64,000 bases of DNA from Paenibacillus sp. JNUCC-31 (GCF_014844075.1 NZ_CP062165.1:5518001-5582000), one strand, 5' to 3'; counted from the first letter of the stretch, positions 54,095-62,630 are shown. Notes: generated from the sequence alone by a model not told the origin. Translations and numbers: made by a program.

Positions 54095-55048
54095 GTGGAA
54101 GTATTGCGAATTTCGCCGCGAGGATATTGTTACGGAGTTGTGGATGCCATGGTGCTTGCGCGCCAGGCGGCACGCAATCTGGATCTACCACGGCCTATTT
54201 ATATATTGGGTATGATTGTGCATAACCAACATGTGACGGATTCATTTGAAGATGAGGGTATTATTACTCTGGATGGACCGAACCGGATTGATATTTTGCG
54301 TCAGGTGGAGAGCGGAACAGTGATCTTTACGGCCCATGGTGTATCTCCGGAAGTGCGCAAGATGGCACGTGATAAAGGGCTGACGACAGTGGATGCTACA
54401 TGTCCGGATGTAACCAAGACCCATGACCTGATTCGGGAGAAGACGGCTGAAGGATATGACATTATCTATATTGGAAAAAAGAATCATCCAGAGCCTGAGG
54501 GTGCTATAGGCGTTGCACCCGATCATGTTCATCTGATCGAGAAGGAAGAGGAGATCGATGGACTAAGCGTACCACCCGGCAAAATCCTGATTACAAATCA
54601 GACAACGATGAGCCAATGGGACATTAAACACATTATGAGCCGTCTTCTGGAGAAGTACCCAGGCGCAGAAATTCATAATGAAATATGTCTGGCTACCCAA
54701 GTTCGTCAGGAAGCTGTCGCTGAACAGGCAGGACAGGCGGATTTGGTCATCGTTGTAGGTGATCCTCGCAGCAACAACTCCAACCGTCTTGCACAAGTGT
54801 CGGAGGAGATTGCCGGGGTTACGGCATATCGTGTATCTGATGTGGCGGAGATCCAGCAGGAATGGCTGAAAGGTGTGAATAAAGTGGCGGTTACGTCAGG
54901 AGCTTCAACACCAACACCAATCACGAAGGAAGTCATCCTGTATCTGGAGCAGTATGAACATGATAAGCCGGAAACATGGGAAATCAAGCGTACAGTGAAT
55001 ATGAGCAAGTTGCTTCCTCCTGTGAGGGAGAAGACGCGTACGACCTAA
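54095..55048 (+). CDS. ispH: 4-hydroxy-3-methylbut-2-enyl diphosphate reductase
   Basis: GTG 54095 gives 317 residues beginning [15 protein letters not shown]. The three Fe-S cluster cysteines are Cys12 (GYCYGV), Cys103 (ATCPDVTK) and Cys198 (EICLATQ). HGVSPEVR and the [10 protein letters not shown] segment (catalytic Glu/Thr region) are also conserved. It makes IPP and DMAPP at the last step of the MEP pathway. The ribosome site (GGGTGG) is weak. A TATAAT-like element at 54030 could supply a separate promoter. Confidence 0.95.
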   Translation: MEVLRISPRGYCYGVVDAMVLARQAARNLDLPRPIYILGMIVHNQHVTDSFEDEGIITLDGPNRIDILRQVESGTVIFTAHGVSPEVRKMARDKGLTTVDATCPDVTKTHDLIREKTAEGYDIIYIGKKNHPEPEGAIGVAPDHVHLIEKEEEIDGLSVPPGKILITNQTTMSQWDIKHIMSRLLEKYPGAEIHNEICLATQVRQEAVAEQAGQADLVIVVGDPRSNNSNRLAQVSEEIAGVTAYRVSDVAEIQQEWLKGVNKVAVTSGASTPTPITKEVILYLEQYEHDKPETWEIKRTVNMSKLLPPVREKTRTT

Positions 55049-55067
55049 AAAAGAAATAATAGTATAA

Positions 55068-55182
55068 GCTTTTTGCATAAATCCGAAGAGTGTCTTCCGA
55101 TCAGCAACATATAGATCGATATCCTATTCGTTTATATCTCTTGTATCCGTGAGAGAGAGGAAATCGAATTAAGAAAAATGGC
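55068..55182 (+). repeat. Intergenic palindromic element, copy A (degenerate)
   Basis: Starting TTTTTGCATAAATCC, this segment shares blocks with copy B at 58535-58683: AGAG...CTTCC...AACATATAGATCGA, TTCGTTTATA, GTATCCGTGAG and TCGAATTA. It lacks the central hairpin insert of copy B, and its 3' end is decayed (TTAAGAAAAATG). It lies between ispH and its terminator. Confidence 0.6.
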
Positions 55183-55191
55183 TGATTATAT

Positions 55192-55245
55192 GAACCCTGC
55201 CGTACAGAACCGAGATCCGGTGCTGACTGCAGGGTTCTTTTTTTT
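55192..55245 (+). terminator. Intrinsic terminator after ispH
   Basis: GAACCCTGC (55192-55200) and GCAGGGTTC (55229-55237) close a stem containing an inner ACCG/CGGT hairpin. A T run to 55245 follows. Confidence 0.85.
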
Positions 55246-55263
55246 AGAAGGACAGGAGTTGGC

Positions 55264-55292
55264 TTGACGGAAAAGGGGGAATATGTTATATT
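55264..55292 (+). promoter_or_regulatory. SigA-type promoter of the DAHP synthase gene
   Basis: TTGACG (55264-55269) and TATATT (55287-55292) are spaced by 17 bp. Just downstream GCTTAAAAGC (55310-55319) and GCGTTTAAGC (55326-55335) form an imperfect inverted repeat that could be an operator or hairpin. Confidence 0.7.
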
Positions 55293-55413
55293 TACTTTAG
55301 CGGATAAAAGCTTAAAAGCGAACAAGCGTTTAAGCGTAGAAGAGTTTAAAATGTGAATCGGACGCGCAATGAATATTCAATGTGCTCTCATACAAGGAAG
55401 GGTGGATATAATT

Positions 55414-56478
55414 ATGATCGTTATTGCAGGTAAAGCTACGCCGGAGGAACATATTCAGGATATCGTCGCTACAATTGAGAAAGAAGGACTTCAGGTTCAT
55501 ATCTCTCGTGGAGAAGATCGGACCATCATTGGTTTGATTGGCAAAGTTGAGCCGAAAATGGCTGAACACCTGCGTCAAATGAAGGGTGTGGAGAATGTCG
55601 TCAAGATTTCTAAGTCCTACAAATTGGCAAGCCGCGACTTCCATCCGGAAGATACCGTGATTTCCATCAAAGGGGTAGACATCGGCGGCAAAGAACTTGT
55701 GATTATGGGTGGACCTTGTGCAGTTGAATCGGCAGCACAGATTGATGAAATTGCCGGACTAGTTAAAGCTGCTGGAGCACAAGTGCTGCGCGGTGGCGCA
55801 TTTAAGCCGCGTACAGGTCCTTATAGTTTCCAAGGCACAGGTGTAGAGGGATTGATCATGATGGCAGAAGCAGGCAAGAAGCATGATCTGCTGACCATCA
55901 CAGAAGTTATGACACCTGAATATGTGGATATCTGTGCCGAGTACGCAGACATTTTGCAAGTAGGCACACGTAACATGCAGAACTTTGATCTGCTGCGCAA
56001 ATTGGGCGAGTGCGGCAAACCGGTATTGCTGAAACGTGGGTTCAGTGCAACTTATGATGAACTGTTGAATGCGGCTGAATACATTCTTGCAGGTGGCAAT
56101 CCAAATGTTATGCTGTGTGAGCGTGGTATTCGTACATTCGAATCCTACACACGGAATACGCTCGATCTGTCGGCTATCCCTGTCCTGCAGTCTCTGAGCC
56201 ATCTGCCAGTCATTTCGGACCCGAGCCATGGTACTGGACGCCGTGAACTGGTAGAACCGATGACAAAGGCTTCTGTTGCTGCTGGTGCCAACGGCCTGAT
56301 TATTGAAATGCACACAGACCCTGATAACTCGATGACAGGAGATGGGGTGCAATCACTGTTCCCTGACCAATTTGCCAACCTGCTTCAGGATCTGGAGAAA
56401 TTGGCACCGATCGTGGGTAAATCGTTCAATACGGCTAAACAACCGGCTGCGTTTTTCCCGGCTCGAGTGGGCGTATAA
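55414..56478 (+). CDS. aroF: 3-deoxy-7-phosphoheptulonate (DAHP) synthase, type I-beta with ferredoxin-like regulatory domain
   Basis: ATG 55414 (GGAAGGGTGG upstream) gives 354 residues. An N-terminal ACT-like/ferredoxin-fold domain (about 1-70) precedes the TIM barrel. Landmarks are IMGGPCAVES, RGGAFKPRTGPYSFQG, LQVGTRNMQNFDLL, KRGFSAT and SDPSHGTGRR. The N-domain type is that of Thermotoga-like, Tyr/Phe-inhibited enzymes, not the chorismate-mutase fusion of B. subtilis AroA. It starts the shikimate pathway from PEP and erythrose-4-phosphate. Confidence 0.93.
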   Translation: MIVIAGKATPEEHIQDIVATIEKEGLQVHISRGEDRTIIGLIGKVEPKMAEHLRQMKGVENVVKISKSYKLASRDFHPEDTVISIKGVDIGGKELVIMGGPCAVESAAQIDEIAGLVKAAGAQVLRGGAFKPRTGPYSFQGTGVEGLIMMAEAGKKHDLLTITEVMTPEYVDICAEYADILQVGTRNMQNFDLLRKLGECGKPVLLKRGFSATYDELLNAAEYILAGGNPNVMLCERGIRTFESYTRNTLDLSAIPVLQSLSHLPVISDPSHGTGRRELVEPMTKASVAAGANGLIIEMHTDPDNSMTGDGVQSLFPDQFANLLQDLEKLAPIVGKSFNTAKQPAAFFPARVGV

Positions 56479-56507
56479 TTTGTTACAATAGTGTGAGACT
56501 TATAATG

Positions 56508-56570
56508 ATCCGGGCATTGGCCACGGCTTCGTTCAGTGAGAATGGAGCCAGGGCCAATGTCCGGTTTTTT
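56508..56570 (+). terminator. Intrinsic terminator after aroF
   Basis: CCGGGCATTGGCC pairs with GGGCCAATGTCCGG across a loop with inner GCT/AGC pairing, followed by TTTTTT. Confidence 0.85.
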
Positions 56571-56746
56571 ATATGATTTAGGTCATTTGGATCATTGAAC
56601 GTATTTATTAATCATAGGTGATAAGAAACATTTATGATGTGATGTTTTTTCCATAATTTAGGACGATTTCACACTCACTTTACCGCATTAAACCAGTTAA
56701 ATATCATATTTTAACGTTGTTAAGTGAAATATACAGGTTTATAAAA

Positions 56747-56763
56747 TGTGAGCATAGCTTACA
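56747..56763 (+). promoter_or_regulatory. GlnR/TnrA operator upstream of glnA
   Basis: The 17-bp sequence TGTGAGCATAGCTTACA matches the GlnR/TnrA consensus TGTNA-N7-TNACA exactly. It lies about 30 bp before the -35 box of the glnA promoter. An off-register similar element (TGTTA...TACA) starts near 56718. Confidence 0.8.
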
Positions 56764-56791
56764 TACTCGCAAAAAATACCTAACATAAGTA

Positions 56792-56821
56792 TTGACGATG
56801 TCATGTTTCAGAATTTATAAT
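56792..56821 (+). promoter_or_regulatory. Promoter of glnA
   Basis: TTGACG (56792-56797) and TATAAT (56816-56821) are spaced by 18 bp. Its position shows that the in-frame ATG at 56820 cannot be the start codon. Confidence 0.75.
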
Positions 56822-56900
56822 GACGACAGAAAAAAATTCGAATATGGACATTTTCTTAGCGGGGTTGTTTAATGTTCGGAATATTTGGGAGGACGAATAC

Positions 56901-58325
56901 ATGTCGGTTGAAAACGTATTGAAAGCAATTCAAGAGAACAACATCGAGTGGGTAGATTTTCGTTTTGTAGATTTAGCCGGTCGTGCGCATCACATTTCGT
57001 TACCAGCTTCGGCAGTTGACGCAGACACTTTTGTCAATGGAGTAGCCTTTGATGGTTCTTCTATTCAAGGTTTCCGCGGAATCGAAGAGTCCGATATGGT
57101 TATGATTCCAGATCCTGAATCGACTTATGTCGATCCGTTCACAGCACACCCTACACTGAACGTTATGTGTGATATCTTCACTCCGGATGGCGAGCGTTAT
57201 GAGCGTGACCCGCGCGGTATTGCTGTTAAGGCGGAAGCGTTCCTGAAAGAAAGCGGAGTAGGTACAACGGCATTTTTCGCACCTGAATCCGAATTCTTTA
57301 TCTTTGACGATGTACGTTATGAGAGTGGCACGAACAGCTCTTCCTATTTCGTAGATTCCGAAGAAGCTTCATGGAACACAAACCGTAAGGAAGACGGCGG
57401 TAACCTGGGCTTCAAAGTACGCACAAAAGGCGGCTATGTTCCTGTAGCTCCAGTGGATACACAACAAGATATCCGCAGCGAAATGTGTCGTATTCTGGAA
57501 GAAGCCGGCCTTTCCATCGAACGTCACCACCACGAAGTGGCGACAGCAGGCCAAGCCGAGATCAACTTCCGTTTTGATACGTTGAAGAAAACAGCAGATA
57601 ACCTGCTTGTATACAAATACATCGTGCACAACACTGCACGTCAATATGGTAAAGTAGCAACATTCATGCCGAAACCACTGTTTGGTGACAACGGTAGCGG
57701 AATGCACGTTCACCAATCCATCTTCGATGGCGATTCCCCATTGTTCTATGACAAAGCGGGATATGCGAACCTGAGCGAAATGGCTCTGCACTACATCGGG
57801 GGAATTCTGTACCACGCACCAGCCCTGATTGCTTTGACTAACCCTAGTACGAACTCATTCAAACGTCTTGTACCTGGTTATGAAGCACCGGTTAACCTGG
57901 TTTACTCCAAAGGTAACCGTTCAGCAGCAGTACGTATTCCTGTTGCAGCTGTTACACCGAAAGGATGTCGTATCGAGTTCCGTACACCGGACTCCACAGC
58001 TAACCCTTACCTGGCATTCTCTGCAATGCTGATGGCGGGTCTGGATGGTATCAAACGCAAAATCAATCCAACTGAGCTTGGATATGGTCCTCTGGATAAA
58101 AACATCTATGATTTGTCTGATGCAGATAAAGAAAACATCCGCAGTGTACCAGCATCCCTGGAAGAAGCGCTTGATGCTCTGGCAGCGGACAACGAGTTCT
58201 TGACTGAAGGTGACGTATTCACGAAAGAATTCATCGATAACTATATCAACCTCAAACGTGACGAAGCGAAAGCAGTAGCGATCCGCATTCATCCACATGA
58301 GTACAGCCTTTACTTCGACTGCTAA
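56901..58325 (+). CDS. glnA: Glutamine synthetase, type I (beta-like)
   Basis: ATG 56901 (GGGAGGAC upstream) gives 474 residues. GS motifs are present: DGSSIQGFRGIEESDM, EFFIFD, HHHEVATAGQAEINF, GDNGSGMHVHQS and NPYLAFSAML. It carries the additional 25-30-residue segment (SEEASWNTNRKEDGG region) and KNIYDLSD with the Tyr that is adenylylated in proteobacterial GSI-beta. B. subtilis GlnA (GSI-alpha, about 444 residues) lacks both. No glnR precedes it, but a GlnR/TnrA box does. It incorporates ammonia into glutamine. Confidence 0.93.
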   Translation: MSVENVLKAIQENNIEWVDFRFVDLAGRAHHISLPASAVDADTFVNGVAFDGSSIQGFRGIEESDMVMIPDPESTYVDPFTAHPTLNVMCDIFTPDGERYERDPRGIAVKAEAFLKESGVGTTAFFAPESEFFIFDDVRYESGTNSSSYFVDSEEASWNTNRKEDGGNLGFKVRTKGGYVPVAPVDTQQDIRSEMCRILEEAGLSIERHHHEVATAGQAEINFRFDTLKKTADNLLVYKYIVHNTARQYGKVATFMPKPLFGDNGSGMHVHQSIFDGDSPLFYDKAGYANLSEMALHYIGGILYHAPALIALTNPSTNSFKRLVPGYEAPVNLVYSKGNRSAAVRIPVAAVTPKGCRIEFRTPDSTANPYLAFSAMLMAGLDGIKRKINPTELGYGPLDKNIYDLSDADKENIRSVPASLEEALDALAADNEFLTEGDVFTKEFIDNYINLKRDEAKAVAIRIHPHEYSLYFDC

Positions 58326-58362
58326 TCGGTCGGGGTCGGAACAGAACGATCTGTTCCAACTC

Positions 58363-58395
58363 AAAGCCTCCGGGACTCGCTCTCGGAGGCTTTTC
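58363..58395 (+). terminator. Intrinsic terminator of glnA
   Basis: AAAGCCTCCG pairs with CGGAGGCTTTT around GGACTCGCTCT. A smaller GGAACAG/CTGTTCC hairpin lies just before it. Confidence 0.85.
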
Positions 58396-58534
58396 CTTGA
58401 AGTAAACAATGCAGTGCATTAACTTTGCAGGGTGATAAAGGAATTTGATAACCCGAATTCACAGCTTCAGTGCATATTGCCCTTGAAGCAGATAGGGAAT
58501 ACTGATATTATAGCCATAATATTCACTTTGTAGA

Positions 58535-58683
58535 GCATTTTGCATAAATCCATAGAGCGACTTCCAATAAGTAAGATATAGATCGAAATGATTCAATTCG
58601 TCTATACGCTGGTTGGATCAGGATGCTTCTTCCTGTCCAGCTCTTATACCCGTGAGCGATTCTAATCGAATTATGCAAAATGC
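58535..58683 (+). repeat. 149-bp palindromic element, copy B, with 13-bp terminal inverted repeats
   Basis: GCATTTTGCATAA (58535-58547) is the exact reverse complement of TTATGCAAAATGC (58671-58683). Inside are ATAGATCGA, TTCGTCTATA, a hairpin CAGGA...TCCTG (about 58619-58636) and CCCGTGAGCGATT. Several blocks recur at 55068-55182. The element ends 41 bp before serC. It resembles a small non-autonomous repeat or a structured RNA; no target duplication was confirmed. Confidence 0.65.
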
Positions 58684-58724
58684 TGTTCATATGTCAGCTA
58701 CGGATGGAAAGGGCGGGGGATTTT

Positions 58725-59813
58725 GTGACAAAGAGAGCGTATAATTTTAATGCAGGACCTGCGGCGTTGCCACTTGAGGTACTGGAGCGTGCTCAGGCAG
58801 AATTTGTTGATTTTCGTAACACAGGTATGTCGATTATGGAGATGTCTCACCGTGGTGCGGTGTACGAATCTGTACATAATGAAGCTCAGGAGCGCTTGTT
58901 GTCGCTGCTAGGCAATCCGAAAGGATATAAGGTTCTCTTCCTGCAGGGTGGAGCGAGCACTCAGTTCGCTATGTTGCCGATGAACCTGCTCGGGGAAGGG
59001 CAGACAGCCAGTTACGTCATGACAGGCAGCTGGGCCAAGAAGGCGTTGTCTGAAGCGAAGCTTATCGGGGAAACACATGTCGCTGCATCTTCCGAAGCGG
59101 ATAAATACATGAAATTGCCGGATGTGTCGAATCTTAGTTTGCCGGAACGCACAGCTTATGTTCATTTGACTTCTAATGAAACGATTGAAGGAACGCAATT
59201 CAAGTCATTCCCGGATACCGGTTCGGTGCCGCTTATTGCGGATATGTCGAGTGACATATTCTGTAAACCGTTTGATCTGAATCAATTCGGCATGATCTAT
59301 GCAGGTGCACAGAAGAACCTTGGCCCATCTGGGATTACCGTCGTTATTGCCCGCGAAGAGCTGGTAAGCGAATCACCAAAAACAATTCCAACGATGATGC
59401 GTTACAGCACACATACGGAAAACAATTCTCTATATAATACACCGCCGTCTTTCTCCGTATATATGGTGAATGAGGTTCTAAAATGGATTGAAGAACAGGG
59501 TGGACTCACCGGGATAGAGCAAAAAAACACGAAAAAAGCAGAATTGCTCTATAATGCCATTGATTCCTCCGGGGACTTCTACCGTGGTTGTGTAGACCCG
59601 GCTGATCGTTCCCTGATGAATGTGACCTTCCGCCTGGCTTCCGAAGAATTGGAGAAACAGTTCATCAAGGCTTCAGAGCAAGAAGGGTTTGTGGGCCTGA
59701 AAGGACATCGCAGTGTGGGTGGCCTTCGAGCTTCCATTTACAATGCAGCGCCATATGAGAGTGTTAAGGCACTTACGGACTTCATGAGCCACTTCCAGAA
59801 GACAAATGGATAA
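58725..59813 (+). CDS. serC: Phosphoserine aminotransferase
   Basis: GTG 58725 (GGCGGGGGA 4 bases upstream) gives 362 residues beginning MTKRAYNFNAGPAALP, the SerC start. Motifs include MSIMEMSHRG, LFLQGGASTQFAMLPMNL, DMSSDIFCKPFD, AGAQKNLGPSGITVVI (Schiff-base Lys) and GHRSVGGLRASIYNA. It converts 3-phosphohydroxypyruvate and glutamate to phosphoserine. An ATG at 58680 within the repeat element is in frame but has no ribosome site. Confidence 0.95.
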   Translation: MTKRAYNFNAGPAALPLEVLERAQAEFVDFRNTGMSIMEMSHRGAVYESVHNEAQERLLSLLGNPKGYKVLFLQGGASTQFAMLPMNLLGEGQTASYVMTGSWAKKALSEAKLIGETHVAASSEADKYMKLPDVSNLSLPERTAYVHLTSNETIEGTQFKSFPDTGSVPLIADMSSDIFCKPFDLNQFGMIYAGAQKNLGPSGITVVIAREELVSESPKTIPTMMRYSTHTENNSLYNTPPSFSVYMVNEVLKWIEEQGGLTGIEQKNTKKAELLYNAIDSSGDFYRGCVDPADRSLMNVTFRLASEELEKQFIKASEQEGFVGLKGHRSVGGLRASIYNAAPYESVKALTDFMSHFQKTNG

Positions 59814-59865
59814 TTAGCCTGGCAGCGAGTTGTGAATTCAAGCACTCACACTTGTGCCTCACCAG

Positions 59866-59900
59866 AGCCTTCCACATTGACGTGTGGAGGGCTTTTCTTT
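59866..59900 (+). terminator. Intrinsic terminator of serC
   Basis: AGCCTTCCACA pairs with TGTGGAGGGCT around TTGACG, followed by TTTCTTT. Confidence 0.85.
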
Positions 59901-59950
59901 AAGATTAGAGAATTGTCGCTTACATGAAATGAAAAGGAGATTGAACACAG

Positions 59951-60415
59951 ATGGCTTTGCATATCGTTCTGGTTGAACCGGAGATTCCGGCAAATACAGG
60001 CAATATTTCTCGTACTTGTGCGGCTACCGGCACGCATTTGCATCTCGTGCGTCCACTTGGATTCCGTACGGATGACGCCACACTGAAACGGGCGGGTCTG
60101 GATTACTGGGATGCCGTTCATATTGAATATCATGATTCGTTTGCCGAGGTTCAGGAACAATACCCTGAAGGACGTTTTTTCTACGCAACCACGAAAGCGA
60201 AAAATCTTTATAGCGATTTCGAATTTCAAGATGGAGATTTCTTGGTCTTTGGTAAAGAAACAAAAGGCTTGCCGCCCGAATTAATAGCTGCGAACCCGGA
60301 AACTTGTATGAAAATGCCAATGACAGGCGATGTCAGATCGTTGAATTTGTCAAACTCAGCAGCAATCATTGTATATGAGGCGCTGCGTCAACTGGATTTC
60401 CCTGGCCTGGATTAA
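59951..60415 (+). CDS. trmL: tRNA (cytidine/uridine-34-2'-O)-methyltransferase
   Basis: The 154-residue SPOUT enzyme has the N-terminal EPEIPANTGNISRTCAATGT and the knotted SAM-binding C-terminus (VFGKETKGLPPELI, MPMTGDVRSLNLSNSAAIIVYEALRQ). This length and pattern match TrmL (YibK/CspR), which methylates wobble bases of tRNA-Leu. AAAAGGAG precedes ATG 59951. Confidence 0.95.
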   Translation: MALHIVLVEPEIPANTGNISRTCAATGTHLHLVRPLGFRTDDATLKRAGLDYWDAVHIEYHDSFAEVQEQYPEGRFFYATTKAKNLYSDFEFQDGDFLVFGKETKGLPPELIAANPETCMKMPMTGDVRSLNLSNSAAIIVYEALRQLDFPGLD

Positions 60416-60587
60416 GCCGTTTAAGGCGTTTGAATAACGGTTAGAATTCGCTAAAAAAACATTTTTCAAAAAAAAGGACAAAAAATGTTTATTTCCAGCA
60501 GGATTCGACAAAATCTTGGCGAATTAATAAACATAGTACAAATGTACCTAGAAATTTAGAGTAAGATAGGAGAGGTGTGCCGTAGCT

Positions 60588-60842
60588 ATGAAGCCAGCTG
60601 GAGTCGTTCGCAAAGTTGACCAATTGGGTAGGATCGTATTGCCTAAATCTTTGCGTAAAAGGTATCAAATGAATGAGGGAGATCCTGTAGAGATCTTAGT
60701 ACAAGGGGACCATATCATTCTGGAGAGATACCGTCCAAAATGTATTTTCTGCGGATCGATGGAAGAAGTCAATGAGTTCAAAGAGCGTTACATATGCGCA
60801 CAATGTTTAGATGAAATGACCCAGCTTCCACAGCACGGGTAA
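60588..60842 (+). CDS. abrB: AbrB-family transition-state regulator with C-terminal zinc knuckle
   Basis: The 84-residue protein has an AbrB/MazE swapped-hairpin domain (GVVRKVDQLGRIVLPKSLR, residues 5-23, to about 50) and a C-terminal CxxC pair (Cys52/55 and Cys70/73) that could bind zinc. B. subtilis AbrB lacks the cysteines, but this arrangement is seen in other Bacillota. It represses post-exponential genes. GTACAAATGTAC at 60537-60549 upstream may be an operator. GGAGAGGTG precedes ATG 60588. Confidence 0.88.
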   Translation: MKPAGVVRKVDQLGRIVLPKSLRKRYQMNEGDPVEILVQGDHIILERYRPKCIFCGSMEEVNEFKERYICAQCLDEMTQLPQHG

Positions 60843-60847
60843 GTAAA

Positions 60848-60889
60848 AAAAGTATCATGATCTCTTAGGTCATGATACTTTTTTTGTGT
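60848..60889. terminator. Bidirectional terminator
   Basis: AAAAGTATCATGA pairs with TCATGATACTTTT around a 9-nt loop with A/T tracts on both sides. It serves abrB (+) and the GNAT gene (-). Confidence 0.92.
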
Positions 60890-60941
60890 GGAAAAAATAT
60901 ATTCCATCCATTTCTATCTGGCGGAATGAAGTGAACGAGAT

Positions 60942-61373
60942 TTAACTATTCGTGTCATATTCCATCACCCAATATTTTCCTCCGGGGTTACCTTCTTCAA
61001 TGACTTTTTTCCAACCCTGTCGTTCGTAAAAACCAATTGCTTTATGATTGTCGGATACACATTTCAATCGAATGGGCTGCTGCATGAGTGAAATCGACGC
61101 ATCAAGTAAGCGCGAACCTGTGCCCCCGCCCATAAAACCGGGATGGATAAACAGAAGGTGGATAAAATTATCAGGAAGGTACAGCGAAGCGAAACCGAGG
61201 AGCTGTCCATCTTCCTGTTCAGCCACGATAATATGCTCATCCACGGTATCTGCGTCAAAATCTTGAAGGGACATGTCCTCTGGAGTTGTCCAGTGAAAAC
61301 GGGCGCGACGCGACTCCAGATAAATGGTTCTTAACTCCGGGTAATCTGTAACAACTGCTGTTCGAATATTCAA
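60942..61373 (-). CDS. GNAT-family N-acetyltransferase
   Basis: TTG 61373 (GGAGGGG, 5-base spacing on the minus strand) gives 143 residues starting MNIRTAVVTDYPEL. The acetyl-CoA-binding segment reads IHPGFMGGGTGSRLL, and the C-terminal motif is NHKAIGFYERQGWKK. The substrate is unknown. The start overlaps the stop of the upstream esterase gene by 4 bases, so the two are coupled. Confidence 0.88.
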   Translation of the reverse strand: MNIRTAVVTDYPELRTIYLESRRARFHWTTPEDMSLQDFDADTVDEHIIVAEQEDGQLLGFASLYLPDNFIHLLFIHPGFMGGGTGSRLLDASISLMQQPIRLKCVSDNHKAIGFYERQGWKKVIEEGNPGGKYWVMEYDTNS

Positions 61374-62287
61374 ATATTCCCCTCCAAAATAGGTAATATA
61401 TCTGACCATATATGGTCAAGAATGGCTTGCATATTTTGTTCATCACTATTGACGGCAACAACGGACTTCAGGGCGGGCAGAACAACGCATAGTTGACCAT
61501 TGGCGCCATCAGCACGGTAAGCGTTATGGGAACATCTCCAGAATTGATATCCATAACCTTGTCCCCAATCACCGGCTCCCGGTGTAGGGATCTGCTGTGC
61601 CGTCGCCAATCGAATCCATTCCGCCGGAATGAGCTGTTTGCCGTTCCAATGGCCCTCCTGAAGCAACAATTGACCGAATCTGCCTAATTCCTCGTTGGTG
61701 AGCTCCAAGCCCGCACAGCCCAATGTAATGCCCAAGGGAGAGGTCTCCCACTCTACATTCGAAATACCCAGTGGCACGAATAGCCGGGGAATCAGATAGT
61801 CCTTAACGGTTTGACCAGAGGCAGCCTGAAACATGGCGGAGATCATAAACGTATCTGCACTGCTGTATGTAAACGTTTCACCAGGGACTCTGTTCAAAGG
61901 GAGGGACATGTAATATTTGGCCCAATCTTTCTCAGGAAGTGTGGCCCGCTCTTCTGCCCATAACACAGGGACATCATGCCCTGATGACATCCGCAGCAAA
62001 TCATACAGGGTAAGGTCCTCAGGAGGGAAGGCGGTTAAATGGGAAGCAGGTGTTGGTGATGTGAAGTAGTCACCGAGCCTGGATTCAAGGGTAAGTATGC
62101 CCTCATCCAAAGCCAATCCAATCGCCATACAGGTAAACGATTTGCTGACAGAATGCTGTAAGCGGCGCATATCTGTGGTGTGATCCCACGCTCCGATTGT
62201 AATCCCTTTCTGCAATACACGAACAGAATATACGTTTAACTGCTGTTCATTAATATGATGAACAAAAGAATCTATAATACTCGACAT
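61370..62287 (-). CDS. Serine hydrolase of the beta-lactamase/PBP4* (class C-like) family
   Basis: The 305-residue cytoplasmic protein (no signal peptide) has the SxxK motif SVSK (Ser46-Lys49) and a YSS motif (Tyr141-Ser142). A GxG/HxG-like third motif is expected near GANGQLCVV. The family includes esterases, D-aminopeptidases and PBP4*-like enzymes; true beta-lactamase activity is unlikely without export. ATG 62287 follows AGAAAGGATG. It is co-transcribed with the GNAT gene. Confidence 0.85.
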   Translation of the reverse strand: MSSIIDSFVHHINEQQLNVYSVRVLQKGITIGAWDHTTDMRRLQHSVSKSFTCMAIGLALDEGILTLESRLGDYFTSPTPASHLTAFPPEDLTLYDLLRMSSGHDVPVLWAEERATLPEKDWAKYYMSLPLNRVPGETFTYSSADTFMISAMFQAASGQTVKDYLIPRLFVPLGISNVEWETSPLGITLGCAGLELTNEELGRFGQLLLQEGHWNGKQLIPAEWIRLATAQQIPTPGAGDWGQGYGYQFWRCSHNAYRADGANGQLCVVLPALKSVVAVNSDEQNMQAILDHIWSDILPILEGNI

Positions 62288-62330
62288 CGTAACATCCTTT
62301 CTGAAAAAAAGAAGAATTTTAACTATTGGT

Positions 62331-62340
62331 GAAACGTTTC
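62331..62340 (-). promoter_or_regulatory. Palindromic operator GAAACGTTTC in front of the minus-strand hydrolase
   Basis: A perfect 10-bp palindrome with central CG lies about 20-30 bp after the predicted minus-strand start point, an ideal place for a LacI-type repressor. Confidence 0.55.
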
Positions 62341-62367
62341 CGTAATCTGGATCGAAAATTAGAAATT

Positions 62368-62396
62368 ATGTTAGTACAAACTAGCTTCAATGTCAA
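62368..62396 (-). promoter_or_regulatory. SigA-type promoter of the hydrolase-GNAT pair
   Basis: On the minus strand TTGACA (62396-62391) and TAACAT (62373-62368) are spaced by 17 bp, with a start near 62361. Confidence 0.7.
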
Positions 62397-62517
62397 TGGA
62401 GATCTGCAAACGGTTACTTAAAGGATATTATTTGACTTTAAAAGTGCCTTTTGACGCAAATTTTATCACGAAAAATCAGTTTTTTGAGAAAAAAGCGCGA
62501 AATTTGTAAAAAGGTTA

Positions 62518-62547
62518 TTGACAGGGTTTGCCCTTCGGGATTATGAT
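62518..62547 (+). promoter_or_regulatory. SigA-type promoter of the esterase-ABC transporter operon
   Basis: TTGACA (62518-62523) and TATGAT (62542-62547) are spaced by 18 bp. The predicted start near 62554 falls on the first operator copy. Confidence 0.75.
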
Positions 62548-62553
62548 TTATTC

Positions 62554-62577
62554 GAAACGATTCGAAGAAATCGCTTC
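62554..62577 (+). promoter_or_regulatory. Operator copy 1 (GAAACGATT-N6-AATCGCTTC)
   Basis: The inverted repeat has one mismatch in its second arm. It overlaps the predicted transcription start of the esterase operon and matches copy 2 in sequence and spacing. Confidence 0.65.
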
Positions 62578-62630
62578 CACGTAAAAAGCGTTGTAATCAA
62601 GTCCATGTAAACCAACGTTGGCTATGTTTT

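Noticed and set aside
56718..56735. Second GlnR/TnrA site upstream of glnA
   Set aside because: Spacing is one base too long (N8 instead of N7), so it does not meet the consensus.
58680..58724. ATG 58680 as the serC start, inside the repeat element
   Set aside because: No ribosome site; GTG 58725 gives the conserved SerC N-terminus with a strong GGGGGA site.
60420..60500. Terminator for trmL formed by AAACATTTTT/AAAAATGTTT
   Set aside because: The stem is weak and AT-only with no clear T run; a trmL terminator cannot be assigned with confidence.
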